A stretch of 20,000 nt of DNA from positions 110,001 through 130,000 of the forward strand of contig WBZZ01003962.1 in the NCBI GenBank assembly GCA_019918135.1. Reading direction: 5' to 3'. The translations under genes and the position numbers were made by a program. Positions 1 to 9,562 of this stretch are shown piece by piece. Under the pieces are notes generated by a model. That model worked only from the letters and a program-made list of their open reading frames with translations. It searched no databases and was not told the DNA's origin. Position 1 is the first letter of the stretch. Every line of letters starts with the position of its first letter. Origin of the DNA: Paulinella micropora. Taxonomy: Eukaryota; Cercozoa; Imbricatea; Euglyphida; Paulinellidae.

Positions 1-165
1 TGGCGATTCGAGCACCGGAAATGCCACGAATCCCGGGGGACCGCGTACCACTACTGTCCCTGGAACAACTAGTACTCGCACCAACAACGGGAACACGAAT
101 GGAAATGGGAAACAAGCGAACACTGGCGATTCGAGCACCGGAAATGCCACGAATCCCGGGGGACC
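1..165 (+). repeat. 123-bp coding tandem duplication in exon 1
   Basis: The 42 bases at 1-42 recur almost exactly at 124-165. The offset is 123 bp, or 41 codons, so the protein frame is kept and the peptide GDSSTGNATNPGGP appears twice. The stretch between is also Thr/Asn/Gly-rich. It reads as an expanding flexible linker, probably one of several units that continue upstream of the window. Confidence 0.85.
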
Positions 166-3100
166 CGCCACCATCCTGTATCAACGCGATTTCGCTGCAG
201 GCACATATCGTAAGCTATTGTCTTGCTCATTCAATATCCAGTACATGACTGACTTTGATTGATTGCGTTGACAGGTATCAGAAAAGCTGGGCGTTACCAA
301 CTAGGAGAGGATATTGTTTTTGAGCCTCCCGCTGGGCCTAATGGTGACTACTTGCCAAACAAAGATGATCCTAACTACCCATTCCAGGACTACTTTCTCG
401 GATGGTTTGCAGCCATCGCCATCGAGGTACAGTGAAAGCAAGTGTATATACTGTACGTACTGTACGTACTGTACGTACTGTCTGTATGTACTGTATGTAC
501 TGTATGTACTGTATGTACTGTATGTACTGTATATACTGTATGTACTGTATGTACTGTATGTACTGTATGTACTGTATGCACTGTATGTACTGTATGTACT
601 GAAAGGACTGTTTGTACTGCTCCGAGCGAAGCTTTCCTGCCGCTGCAGTAAAAAATAATACTCTACAATAAAATGCAATACAATACAATACAATACAATA
701 CAATACTATACAATACCATGCAATACAATACAATACAATACAATAAATAAATGCATACATAAATACATGCATGCATGCATACATACATACATACATACAT
801 GTATTGTATGTATATGTGTATGTATGTAATCTAAGTAGGTAGGTAGTAGTTGCGTATGTATGTAATCTAAGTAGGTAGGTAGGTAGGTATGTAGGTAGGT
901 AGTTGCGTATGCATGGACGTATGGAAAGCACTCTGCAAGCCCTAACTCACAACTGCATCAACAAATATGTGAAATACGCAGGCGGATGACGTAACCCTTG
1001 ATTTGGCAGGGTACACTATTAGTCAGAGTTTCATTCACAGCTTGTTCCAGCGCTTCTTCTGCATCGTCGAGCTTTGCGCCCGCCCCTTCGTGGCCGGGCA
1101 GGGGCCTCCAGCATTCACCGCACTCAAGTCACAACCCATCTGTGCCAACCGACTTACAATTCAGAACGGGGTGATGGGGCCGACCAGCCACCACTGCGTC
1201 CACGGCTTGCGCAACAGCGTAGTGAAGATGTCGAATATCGATTGTAGAGAGTTCGAGGTGGCGGGATTTCAGTTGAATGGGCCGCGCGATGTAGAGCTCA
1301 GCAATCTGAAAATTGGCCCATCCTCCCAGGCCACCATGGCAAAAGCCACCCTGTCGCATACGAACTTCCTTCTCCTTTTCGCACAAAAGTTTCTTCCGCT
1401 GATCCAGCTATCGTCATTAGGAAACGTCAATCCTCGGCAAATGCAGGTTAAGTTGCGCGGTAGCATGCATTCGGTGGGAGACGTGTTCGACAGGCTGAAA
1501 CAAGCCAGGGACAAGTACATCGCGGACCTGGTAGCGAACCAGCCTTCGCCGGCGCAAACATGCGACTATGACCCGAGTCAAATCTTTTGTAATCCAAGCG
1601 GCTTGCCTGACGGCAGTGCTTTAGTGGGTATCTTGGTTCACAAGGATAACGTGGCAATCAACTCTTTTGGGGCATGCTCAGTCCAAGAGGACCACATCTA
1701 TGCTGAAGGCAAGGGCAACTTCTCCGACCTGAGGTGATCGGGTTCTTTTTGCTTTTGGTAAGTCTTGCCATTGTCGATTTTAGGATTTTGAAAGTGCAAA
1801 TTGCCGACATGAAGCTCAAGACCGAAGAGATCCTTGAAGTGCACAACAACCTGGGCAAGAAAATAATAGGACCACAGGTGATTGCCTTGGTTGCTTCACA
1901 GCTATCATTGGGATTAACATCTTCGGTTTTTGTTAGGGTGATGTGCTAAATCTTTTCGGTGATTTTGGGGGGGATTCTAGAAAGTTTTTCTTTTCACGCG
2001 CACTGAAGGTCTGTGTCTTGCGTTATTTTCTGAGCCTGATAAGTATGTGGCCTCATGGCAGGATCGGTTCAAATACAGAGGAAACGTGCTTCTGGACGCC
2101 CAAGTGGCGCTTGGCAAAGTCGCCTCCTCATGGACGGGCACGGCTGCAGATAGAGCTCGCTGGTTCGGAGGTAAAGCGTTCTGCAAGCTTGCATGGTTAG
2201 GCAAGTACATGCAAGATGTCACATGCAACTCAAAGCCTTATAGCCACACATGTATGTATGTATTCATGTATCTCTGTATGTATGTATACATGCCTCTATA
2301 TATGTATTTGCGTCTGCATTTATGCATACATACATTTACGTATTCATTTATTATTTGTGCACGTATGATTGTACGCATGTATGTATGTATGTATGTATGT
2401 ATGTATGTATGAAAAATGTTGACATGTATACATGTCTGTCATGCACGTTTGCATGTTTTCAACTCTACAGTCTGCGTGTCTTTCTGCGAGGCTAATATCC
2501 AGATGATGGCTCCTGTAGGTCTGTTCATCTCGCCGGAAATATTCGCTTATGCTGGTTGGGACATAACGCTTCCTGAATTATTTGGAACTTATAACGCAGA
2601 TGGCATCTTGGAAGTCTCAGACTCGAAGCACAAGGCAAGCATGTTGCTTTGATTCCTCTGTTTGTTTTGCTGCCTGTGATTTCATGCTCTCTATATGGCT
2701 TGACATTGTGTATTATATTCGCCCCTGGCTGCCTTTTTCGCGCTGTTACCTTCATGCCCGCTGGCAGGTTGACTGCAATCTGGACGCGATGGGCCACGTC
2801 AACAAAGGAGCGATGGGGGTGCGTCTTGAATTTATCGACAACATCTTCATGAAGGACGTGACCGTCGATCGAATTCGCAATGAAGGTCAGACATATTACC
2901 GCCCTGTCGTGCGCGAGCTGGCAGATATCTCACCTGGACAATCCAACACGCTTGTTCGAATATATGCAGGTCTCCAGGGGAATTATGGCGTGTGCGATGA
3001 GCTGCCCAACTGGACGCCTCTCAAGCCTTACTCGGGGGCTGACGCACGCGCCATGTCTTTCCGATACGTTCAGGACGGGCACTATAAAAAGGTAGCAGTG

Positions 3101-3373
3101 TGTCATAGCAGTGACCAAGATAAGACAGGCGAGCACATCTGCCTGTGTGATATAGGTTCAGGTCAACGATATTACCAGCCAGAGTGGTTTTGCGTGCGGT
3201 TGGGACATGGGACTTTTCACTTCCCTTGGAGCCGCCGACGACGTATGTCAATGTGTTTGTCCTTGTTTGTTTGGTGTCTGTGGAAATGAAACTCACGCTG
3301 TAACTCCAGGCAGGATATTCAACCACAGTAAATTGTTTTTGTGCAGGTTGAAATTTACAGGGTGGATAAGTAA
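2..3373 (+). CDS. Right-handed parallel beta-helix (pectin-lyase-fold) protein, 5'-partial, ten exons
   Basis: Exons I can join by GT...AG junctions that keep frame: 2-209, 275-426, 982-1733, 1784-1877, 1937-2008, about 2044-2170 (or from 2035), 2471-2634, 2768-3091, 3156-3242 and 3347-3373, ending in TAA. This gives about 669 codons, with the start upstream. The first exon encodes a Thr/Asn/Gly/Ser-rich linker. From exon 3 the protein shows beta-helix rungs: VTLDLAGYTI, then repeats of an HG.RN.V.....I....F pattern and a GVRLEFIDNIFMKDVTVD rung in exon 8, with many Cys. Proteins of this fold bind or cleave polysaccharide and are usually secreted, but I see no clear catalytic triad, so enzyme activity is not claimed. 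The exon 5/6 junction is uncertain: the implied intron is only 26-35 bp. The exon 7 donor is GC, not GT. Splicing is inferred from frame and motifs only. Confidence 0.72.
452..602. repeat. 9-bp minisatellite (CTGTATGTA/CTGTACGTA) in intron 2
   Basis: About fifteen copies of a 9-bp unit run from the donor side of intron 2 (427-981). The first few carry CTGTACGTA and the later ones CTGTATGTA, with single variants (TATATA, TATGCA). Because the unit is a multiple of three, all frames on both strands stay open and give spurious Tyr/Val/Thr-rich reading frames. These are not genes. Confidence 0.9.
662..745. repeat. Pentanucleotide CAATA microsatellite in intron 2
   Basis: Around a dozen CAATA units, with a few variants (CTATA, CCATG). 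It lies in the same intron as the 9-bp array upstream and the tetranucleotide arrays downstream. Confidence 0.9.
746..915. repeat. ATAC/ATGC then TAGG tetranucleotide arrays in intron 2
   Basis: At 746-820 ATAC and ATGC tetramers alternate. At 832-903 two blocks of GTAG repeats follow, separated by a duplicated segment that reads TGCGTATGTATGTAATCTAAGTAGG. The arrays end about 65 bp before the acceptor AG at 980-981. Confidence 0.88.
2248..2412. repeat. ATGT tetranucleotide-rich array in intron 6
   Basis: Intron 6 (2171-2470) is mostly imperfect ATGT/ATAC repeats, ending in a pure run of seven or so ATGT units at 2377-2410. It lies between exons 6 and 7 of the beta-helix gene, so it is the second intron of this gene swollen by tetranucleotide repeats. 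Confidence 0.88.
2635..2767 (+). other. Probable GC-AG intron (intron 7 of the beta-helix gene)
   Basis: Exon 7 is open until a stop at 2650-2652, and no good GT donor precedes it. The exon ends AAG and continues GCAAGC, the usual form of a GC donor. The acceptor is GCTGGCAG at 2760-2767. Splicing these joins exon 7 to exon 8 in phase 0, and both flanking exons keep the beta-helix pattern. Confidence 0.6.
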
Positions 3374-3740
3374 ACCGACTTCACGGGACAGTTCGGATGC
3401 TTTGCGGATGTCGCAATGAAGAGTCTCACTAGAAGCATCGCCAACTCTGTAACGATGTGACCGGACTCGAACGACGCCTCTCCAATTCATCTCGCTCTGC
3501 ATCTACGTGCATCAGCGTAGTAAGTCAAGCTGACTCATGATTCATGAGTCATTACGGTGATCGGGCCTGACCCATTGAGGAAGCGGTGAAGTGGAAAAAT
3601 AGTCAATATAGCCTCTGCGGCGAAAGTCTTAGAGCCATACGTAAGGTGAGAATCAGATTGATCGATTCGTACTCCAGATGTGGGACGAGCTTACTTGGAG
3701 ACTTCATTGGCCCTCACCTAATCATTTGACCACAGTATCA
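3374..3740. other. Gene-free spacer after the beta-helix gene
   Basis: No coding pattern is visible. It must hold the 3' untranslated region of the upstream gene, but I see no convincing AATAAA signal. Its one striking element is the palindrome at 3531-3551. Confidence 0.6.
3531..3551. repeat. Perfect 21-bp palindrome with two AP-1/Gcn4-like sites
   Basis: TGACTCATGA, a central T, then TCATGAGTCA: ten-base arms with no mismatch. Each arm ends in TGACTCA or its complement, which is the consensus site of bZIP factors of the Gcn4/AP-1 type. Related TGACTCA or TGAGTCA words recur nearby at 3743, about 4283-4292, 4303 and about 4670. The palindrome is plain in the sequence; a binding role is a guess. 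Confidence 0.85.
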
Positions 3741-4134
3741 AATGACTCAAGTAATAACTAACAGTAGTATCAAGACTCAAATTCGAACTAAGACGCTAAC
3801 CTTATTTCATGTTCCTAGTCAATTAATGCCGTGTACGAGGCCCCATACTCATAAATAGTGTTCAAGTGTCACATCGTCGGCCCTTGTAATCACAAGTAAA
3901 GCAGGTAATTAGCTCGTGTAAACCATCAAGCCTGCAAAAGCTTGCGTTTCAAGTTGCTGATATATTCCGTAGAGACATGATTAAATTATTTTAGTTTGTC
4001 AACTGAGGTGGTCGGATCCTCACTGAGCAATACCGTTACGCAAACGACCTGGCGGCCGCCGTGTATCAGTGGCCGATGATATATTGGGTTGCTGTGTCAC
4101 AGTGAGCCTACTGCCTTCGCCGGGCGGCCGTGTG
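3741..4134. repeat. Direct repeat, copy A (~394 bp)
   Basis: It starts AATGACTCAAGTAATAACTA and ends near CTACTGCCTTCGCCGGGCGG. Copy B at 4302-4752 matches it along nearly its whole length with a start-to-start offset of 561 bp. Copy A is shorter: it lacks several 3-11 base pieces that copy B carries. It is non-coding. It may be a terminal repeat of a small element or a local tandem duplication. The 167-bp spacer (4135-4301) is GC-rich, then CT-rich, and shows no gene. Confidence 0.85.
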
Positions 4135-4301
4135 CAGTGGGCCCCAGGCACGGTCCGGCGAACGTGGCCCGGGCAGTCCGAGATCTCATTTTGATAAGCC
4201 TCCTCCGCCTCCGTCTATCTCTTCGTCTTCCTGGCCACTCAGCACTAGCATGAGTGGCACGTCAGTATTTTATTATAACATCATGACTGAGTCAGATCAG
4301 A

Positions 4302-4752
4302 AATGACTCAAGTAATAACTAACAGTAGTATCAAGACTCAAATTCGAACTAAGACGCTAACCTTATTTCAAACTCATGTTGCTAGTCAATTAATGCCGTG
4401 TACGAGGCCCCATACTCATAAATAATGTGAGAGTCAAGTGTCACATCGTCGGTCCTTGTAATCACAAGTAAAGCAGGTAATTCTGAGCTCGTGTAAACCA
4501 TCAAGCCTGCAAAAGCTTGCGTTTCAAGTTGCTGATATATTCAGTAGAAACTTGATTAAATTTTTTTAATTTTTCAACTGAGGTGGTCGGACCCTCACTG
4601 AGCAATACTGTTCAACCGTTAGTCACGCAAACGACCTGGCGGCCGGCGCGGCCGTGTATCATGAGTCATCCAGTGGCCGATGACCGATCATGTGATATGT
4701 TGGGGGTTGTGTCACGCCGCCGGTGAGCCTACTGCCTTCGCCGAGCCGTGTG
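4302..4752. repeat. Direct repeat, copy B (~451 bp)
   Basis: This is the second copy of the 3741-4134 sequence. Extra pieces relative to copy A lie near 4370, 4428, 4483, 4613 and 4660-4690, and several contain or border GAGTC/ACTCA words. The match to copy A ends where similarity to reverse transcriptase begins, so the boundary at about 4752 is also an insertion or truncation junction. Confidence 0.85.
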
Positions 4753-5685
4753 TTCCTCTCCTTTTCAATGTAGTTTTCAATTTACTACTTGACCTCCTAT
4801 CATCGTTGACCAAAAACAACGGATACCACTTCAAACACAAGAACTCAACAGATGAAGTAATCGTGCACGAAGCTGCCTATGCTGACGACCTCAAACTACA
4901 CAGACGATCCACGAAACACTGTCAATCGTCCATCAACATGATAGACTAATTTCTGACATGGACCAGAACAATGGCCGCGAAACCGCCCAAATGCAAAAGC
5001 CTTGCTTTCAAATATTCGACTAAAGCCGACGACCACAAGGGTCTCAAACGATTAATGCCGATATCGTTCCCACCGTTCGACCCCGCTATTACTGGCAAAC
5101 CCATTGACTTCATCGCTGACAAGCCCTTCAAAGACCTCGGATGGATTGTCTACCGTGACCTCAGCGAAAACGAACAACGAGCAGAAATCCAAAAGAAGTT
5201 CATTCTTTCTATGCAAGCCATCGATAGCTGCTCGATCAGTGGCTTCATGAAACTTTGGCTCTACCAACACTATGCTGTCCAGTCACTTGCTTGGCCATTT
5301 CTCATTTATGACCTCTGCTTATCTTTTGCCAAAACCCTTGTGAAAATTGCGACCCGTTTCCTCAAAAAATGGGCCAACATCTACAAAAAAGCTCTGGTCT
5401 CTTGCCTTTACCGCCCACGCTCGAAATTCGGTCTACAGCTCCAGTCCATCGTGTCTTTTTACCAGCGACTTCAACTCAACCATGCTCACATGCTGAAGTA
5501 CTGCCCAGATAAACACCTCTCGTCCATCTATGCGATGAACCTGACGAAACACGAAACGTTTCGAAGTGTCTGGAAACCAGAGCCTGTGCTCGAAAAGCTT
5601 GAGAAACAAGTTGATTTTGAATTCAAACATCCAGGCCAATGCGATCATCTAAGACTTGGCCATGGTCGCTACCCAAAAAAACACA
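4753..5685 (+). pseudogene. LINE-type reverse transcriptase fragment (5'-truncated, one in-frame stop)
   Basis: The frame starts abruptly with VPLLFN, the tail of reverse transcriptase motif B. It continues to the catalytic motif C, AYADDLKL, with YADD at 4878-4889. An in-frame TAA at 4947-4949 follows, then KPPKCKSLAF and FKDLGWIVYRD, the usual features after motif C in non-LTR retrotransposon enzymes. The thumb and connection region extends to about GHGRY near 5680. The fingers, the first catalytic Asp and any endonuclease domain are absent. Loss of the 5' end is what LINE insertion typically produces. The frame stays open past this region into Pro/Thr-rich sequence to 6566, which looks like an unrelated fusion by insertion. 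It cannot encode an active enzyme. Confidence 0.78.
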
Positions 5686-6342
5686 CCACCCCAGCTGTCC
5701 CACCGCCTACTGCAGCATCGTCCCCTGTGGCAACTCCAACGACTGCCTTTACTCCAGTTACGATGCCGGCTAGTGCAACAGCATTGGCCCCCATCAGTCG
5801 GGTACCTCCAATGACACCAGTCGATCCATTTGCCCACCCTGGTAGCCTAGCGAGTGGAGCTACACCCCTACCCCGACATGAACCGCTTCCATCACTGGGA
5901 TCACTCCTTGCAGCGCGCCCCATGCCACTGGTCAGTCGCTCTCTGTCCATGTCGGATCCAGCCTTCACGTCGCCACTTCGACCGTTGAGCGGCCCCCTTG
6001 GACCTACGCTGGCCTTCCCGATGCAGACGACAACAACCCCGTCGAACGCCCCGACTGGCTCGTCAGGTTCAGCACCTACCACCTTGACACCCGTACGTTC
6101 AACGTCTCGCATCTCGCTGAGGACAACGTTGCAAGGTAGTCGCATCACGCTGAGCCCCTTTTCTCCGTCCCGGAAGAATCGGGCCCGACCTTGTCCGCTG
6201 CCGGTGCAAGCCCCTCCGCGGAGGACCGAGGTGGAGCCTCCGAGACAAAAGCAACTGCGACTACGGCTCCTACGACTTCGTCATCGAGTTCATCATCGAG
6301 CTCGTCCTCGAGTCATCGAGTTCATCGTCCAGCACGGTAACT
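5686..6342 (+). pseudogene. Pro/Thr/Ser/Ala-rich low-complexity coding tract with poly-Ser run
   Basis: After the reverse transcriptase end, the same frame stays open as a Pro/Thr/Ser/Ala-rich stretch with no domain I recognise. Near 6170-6340 the more protein-like frame shifts. A neighbouring frame reads SAAGASPSAEDRGGASETKA, then a poly-Ser run (TCG/TCA/AGT codons at about 6273-6335) where the frame slips again into the gag-like block at 6343. Such tracts often precede capsid in gag proteins, so I place it at the head of the + strand element. The exact junction with the LINE fragment is not visible. Confidence 0.5.
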
Positions 6343-7299
6343 GTGACCCCGACGCCCTCCCCTTCGACGGAGACAGGCCCTGCCCGTCCTCGGACGACCG
6401 CACCATTCCCGTCACCCACGAGCAAGGAGTCCCCTTCGACATCGTCGGGAGGAAGGATCCTGCGATTAACCACCGCTGCGGGTATACCACCCCGCATCTT
6501 GCATATGATGACTCGAGTCCGATCCCTCTTTGTGACGACCCGTCCGGCGATTGTGCCGACCGCTGACGCCGCAGCTCAGGCCCGTGAACTCGCGTTCAAC
6601 CTCCAGCTGAACAACTTGGCGATGTTTTTGGCCTGCAACCGCATCATCGACACGGTACACAAGTGGGGAGACAAAGCTGCAGTGGCCCTCATGGATGCAT
6701 ACTGGGCCCGCTACCGTGTTACCGACGACCGCACCCGCGTCTGGTGCATCATCCCTTACATGCTCATCGAGTACTTCATGGAGCTGTTCAAAGGACGTTT
6801 GGACAAGGGAGACACGAAGCGACCAGCTATGCAAGCCCTCAAGCTTCGACGCTTCAAGAAGGAAAGCCTCGCGGCTTACGTCAACAGGTGCATCACCAGT
6901 TACGACGCCTACGCCGCTGGCTACTGGACAGCCGACGCAAACCAAGTTCGCGACGTGTCCCGGATTCTTACCCCTATGGAACGTGATCGACTCGGTACGC
7001 TGCCGAGGTACTCAACACGCTTGGCATCGCTTGGCCCCGCGACCTCGCCGACCTTCTCCCCTAGACCAACTCCCTCGACCTCCACGTCATGGAAGAATAA
7101 TATTATTTGGCCATGGATGGAAAACGTCACGAAGCCCTCGACGGCCGCCAACTACAAGCAACAGCGCGATCGCCCAACGCCTTCTGCTTCCCCTCTCGAT
7201 CCACCCGCCAAGGTCGACACCCACCAGAGGAACAGACAGCGCAAGGCGCAGCAGGAGAACAAGGAGCCCACGCCCGCCACGTCAGAAGTGCAAGGCTGA
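6343..7299 (+). pseudogene. Gag-capsid-like protein of an LTR retrotransposon, frame-broken
   Basis: This is a frame of 318 codons. Residues ~81-200 look like a retrotransposon capsid: an alpha-helical block (LNNLAMFLACNRIIDTVHKW), then a Trp/Tyr-rich segment ending YMLIEYFMELFKGRL, and the ALKLRRFKKESLAAYVNRC segment typical of gag (a Leu-x-Tyr-Val-x-Arg helix). At about 7000 the better frame moves: AEVLNTLGIAWPRDLADLL is read one frame over and then meets a TAG near 7070. The original frame resumes as a basic, Gln/Arg-rich tail up to the TGA at 7297. Capsid packages element RNA in the cytoplasm. The family match rests on pattern only, and no major homology region could be proven by eye. Confidence 0.55.
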
Positions 7300-7680
7300 C
7301 GCCATGTCGATGGCCCAACCGGCTACGTCACCGGACCGTGGATGCCCCAACAAGCGGACCAAGACGGACAAACCGCCTCCGACGAAGAAGACGGCAACAC
7401 GCCCGCCCCTTACTGGCGCGAATGCGATCGCCATCCCTCCGAAGAAATCTTCGATGGTCATGGCCGCCACCAAGTCCGCCCCGAGCTTGCCAAAGCGTCC
7501 GCCCTTTACCGGAGTCCCGTGCGCCTACTTCAACGAACATAATCAGATAACTTCCTCAAGCAAGACCAGACCCCGAAACACTCGTTCGACCAATGCAAGC
7601 TTCGCAAGCAGCGTTATCAGGACGAGGGCAAACATTGCAACTGGAAGCCATCCTCGGCCGCCACGCGCAACCCGCCTCGG
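7300..7680 (+). pseudogene. Basic nucleocapsid-like tract with Cys/His block
   Basis: One frame reads a Lys/Pro/Thr-rich basic stretch ending GVPCAYFNEHN near 7545. After a frame change, FDQCKLRKQRYQDEGKHCNW runs at 7585-7644. The Cys and His residues are spaced so that a zinc-binding knuckle is possible, but they do not fit the retroviral CX2CX4HX4C form. The position between gag-like and protease-like parts suits a nucleocapsid. The several frames show decay. Confidence 0.35.
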
Positions 7681-8300
7681 GCATTCCACTTGACGACGCG
7701 CCCATCGCCTCAGCCAACTCGGCGTCCACTCCGCATCTGCACGATCCCGACTGTCGTCTGCGGGAGCATGTACGTACGCAAATCCCTTCGGTCATCACCG
7801 GACGAGGAAATTGCATCGGTAAGACTTCGTGCGTTTTTGACTCCGCATGCAACTGCAAAGGCGTGGCCCTCCTCGAGTGGGTACTACACCATGGATTCGA
7901 GATCGTGTCTCTTCCGCCCGTCGACGCACGCTCATCCGTGGGTATCAACGCCATCCTTGCTGAAGGCATTGAGCTATTCGTCTCGGCGACCCCGACGTCC
8001 CTGCTCCATGCCATCACGATTTACATTTCGAACCACCTCCGATGGTATGGACTTACTTCTTGCCAACGAGGTCGCGGCCCAACTCAACCTCTCTATCGAC
8101 GACGCGCAAGCGATCAGGCCCACGGACTACATGCCCCTGAAGCCAGCCCAAGCAAATCGTCTATGAGACCGAGTTCTACCTTTTCGAGATGCCACTACAG
8201 ATCGGTGATTTGCAATTGGCCACGGTCAGCTACGACTTCCGCCCTACAACGTTGGCGAAGGAATTTCAAACGTCCTACCTAGTAGCCAAGTTCGACAAAA
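7681..8300 (+). pseudogene. Possible retropepsin-like protease remnant
   Basis: Three successive frames carry the protein-like signal. At about 7800-8030 there is CVFDSACNCKG, which could be an Asp-Ser-Ala form of the Asp-Thr/Ser-Gly active site, and later IELFVSATPTSLLHAITIYI. At 8043-8160 another frame reads DGMDLLLANEVAAQLNLSID, which resembles the hydrophobic 'ILG-x-x-FL' segment near the end of retropepsins. From 8159 a third frame continues IVYETEFYLFEMPLQIGDLQ. The order gag-like then protease-like fits an LTR element. The active-site motif is non-standard, so this call is tentative. Confidence 0.3.
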
Positions 8301-9562
8301 TCATGAACCGCCATCCCAACCTGCAACCCCCTTCGACTTCACATGACCTCCTGTCCACCTCGAACGCTCACCTCTACGGTCACCACGTTAACCTGTTCAT
8401 GATGAGTAAGCCATCACCTAGCGACGGCCACGTCAAAAACCTAGAAGAGGATGACGAGGAAGATGACGAGGAGGCCGACGAACAAGACGAAGAGGAAGTT
8501 GAAGACGTTGAGAAACATGACGAAGAGGTCGAGTCGGCAAGCGAGCCAGGTGACGAAGACAAGGTCAGCCACCCTTCGTGCGCGCAGACGCAAAACGTCA
8601 CCATGCGCCATCGTGGACTGCACCAGGCAGATAAAGCCGCCGTCCTCCAAACGACAGAAGCTGGAAGCATCCCCAAGCCCAGAGGAGTCACCGGCCTCGT
8701 CGGCTGCCGCGACTGCTACCCCCAGCACGGGCTCTTCCGCTCGGGAATGGCAGGCCACACCTCCTTCTCAAGCGGCACCAACGTCTTCATCAACATTTTG
8801 GTTGACTTCAGCCTGGAAGAAGGAGGACGAACTGGTACGACAACAACTCGCTCAATCTCGAGGCAGGTCCTCGTCGACGCGACGCTCCCTGAACTACGCA
8901 TCATCATCGTCGTCATCGGCATCATCCGCTTCGATTTTGAAGTCGCCATCCGCGGCCGCCGCCACTGCGCCCTTCTCATCGATCGGACCATCTTTGGCTT
9001 CGTCCTCATCGTCGTCATCATCATCTCGTCATCACAAGGAACGACGGCGCCCACGATTGGCGTTGCGGACTGCTTGCCTGTGCAAACAATAAGGCGGGCC
9101 CTTGTCCGCGAACTCAACCAGGCCCCATCGACTCCGGTACCCCAGCTGCCGACCCAGCCGGACGCACGCCGAACTGGCAGATCGACATCGGGTCAAGAGG
9201 AGAAAGCTGCAGATGACCTCCCGTCCTCTCCCTGCTCGGGGCCCACACCAACAGTGCCATCCTTGACTAGGAGAGTTCACCGCGTCAGCGGCATGCGCGA
9301 CAGGCCGAGGAGGGTCTCCATACCTGCCACTGGTGCCAACTTGTCCCCCATCGTTGGACGCGGCCCCTTGGATGAGTTCTCCATCCGCTCGCTCAGAGGA
9401 TTTGAACCTCAGCCAATGACATCAGCTGACCGTGACCGCATCGGCAATCCTTTACAACTCCGACAACACGAGTCCACCACTCCGGTGGCTGTCCGACAAC
9501 TGGGCTCAGCTCAACCCGCGGACTACCGTCCGGTCCTGGCAGTGCCAGACATATATATATAG
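8159..9562 (+). pseudogene. Acidic then Ser-rich tract of the + strand element
   Basis: The open frame starts with an ordered part (IGDLQLATVSYDF, then YLVAKFDKIMNRHPN), then becomes a run of Asp/Glu at about 8439-8550, probably disordered. Between 8600 and 9100 the neighbouring frame is Ser/Ala/Thr-rich with poly-Ser from TCATCGTC-type codons, so the original frame probably moved there. After 9100 the first frame again looks protein-like (AQPADYRPVLAVPDIYI) and stops at TAG 9560-9562, right after a short TA run. The same frame continues open past this stop into 9563-9900. I recognise no domain here and no reverse transcriptase. Confidence 0.45.

Noticed and set aside
832..903. TAGG arrays as interstitial telomere sequence
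   Set aside because: The unit is a tetramer next to other microsatellites and inside an intron, with no TTAGGG-type heterogeneity expected of telomeres.
301..931. Several long Tyr/Val/Thr/Ile-rich frames on both strands
   Set aside because: They are created by the 9-bp and other simple repeats in intron 2. The period of nine keeps every frame open, and none has non-repeat protein content.
3768..3800. TTCGAAT-containing stem resembling a tRNA T arm, also in copy B
   Set aside because: The stem is weak (two G-T pairs), and no matching acceptor, D or anticodon arm could be built on either strand.
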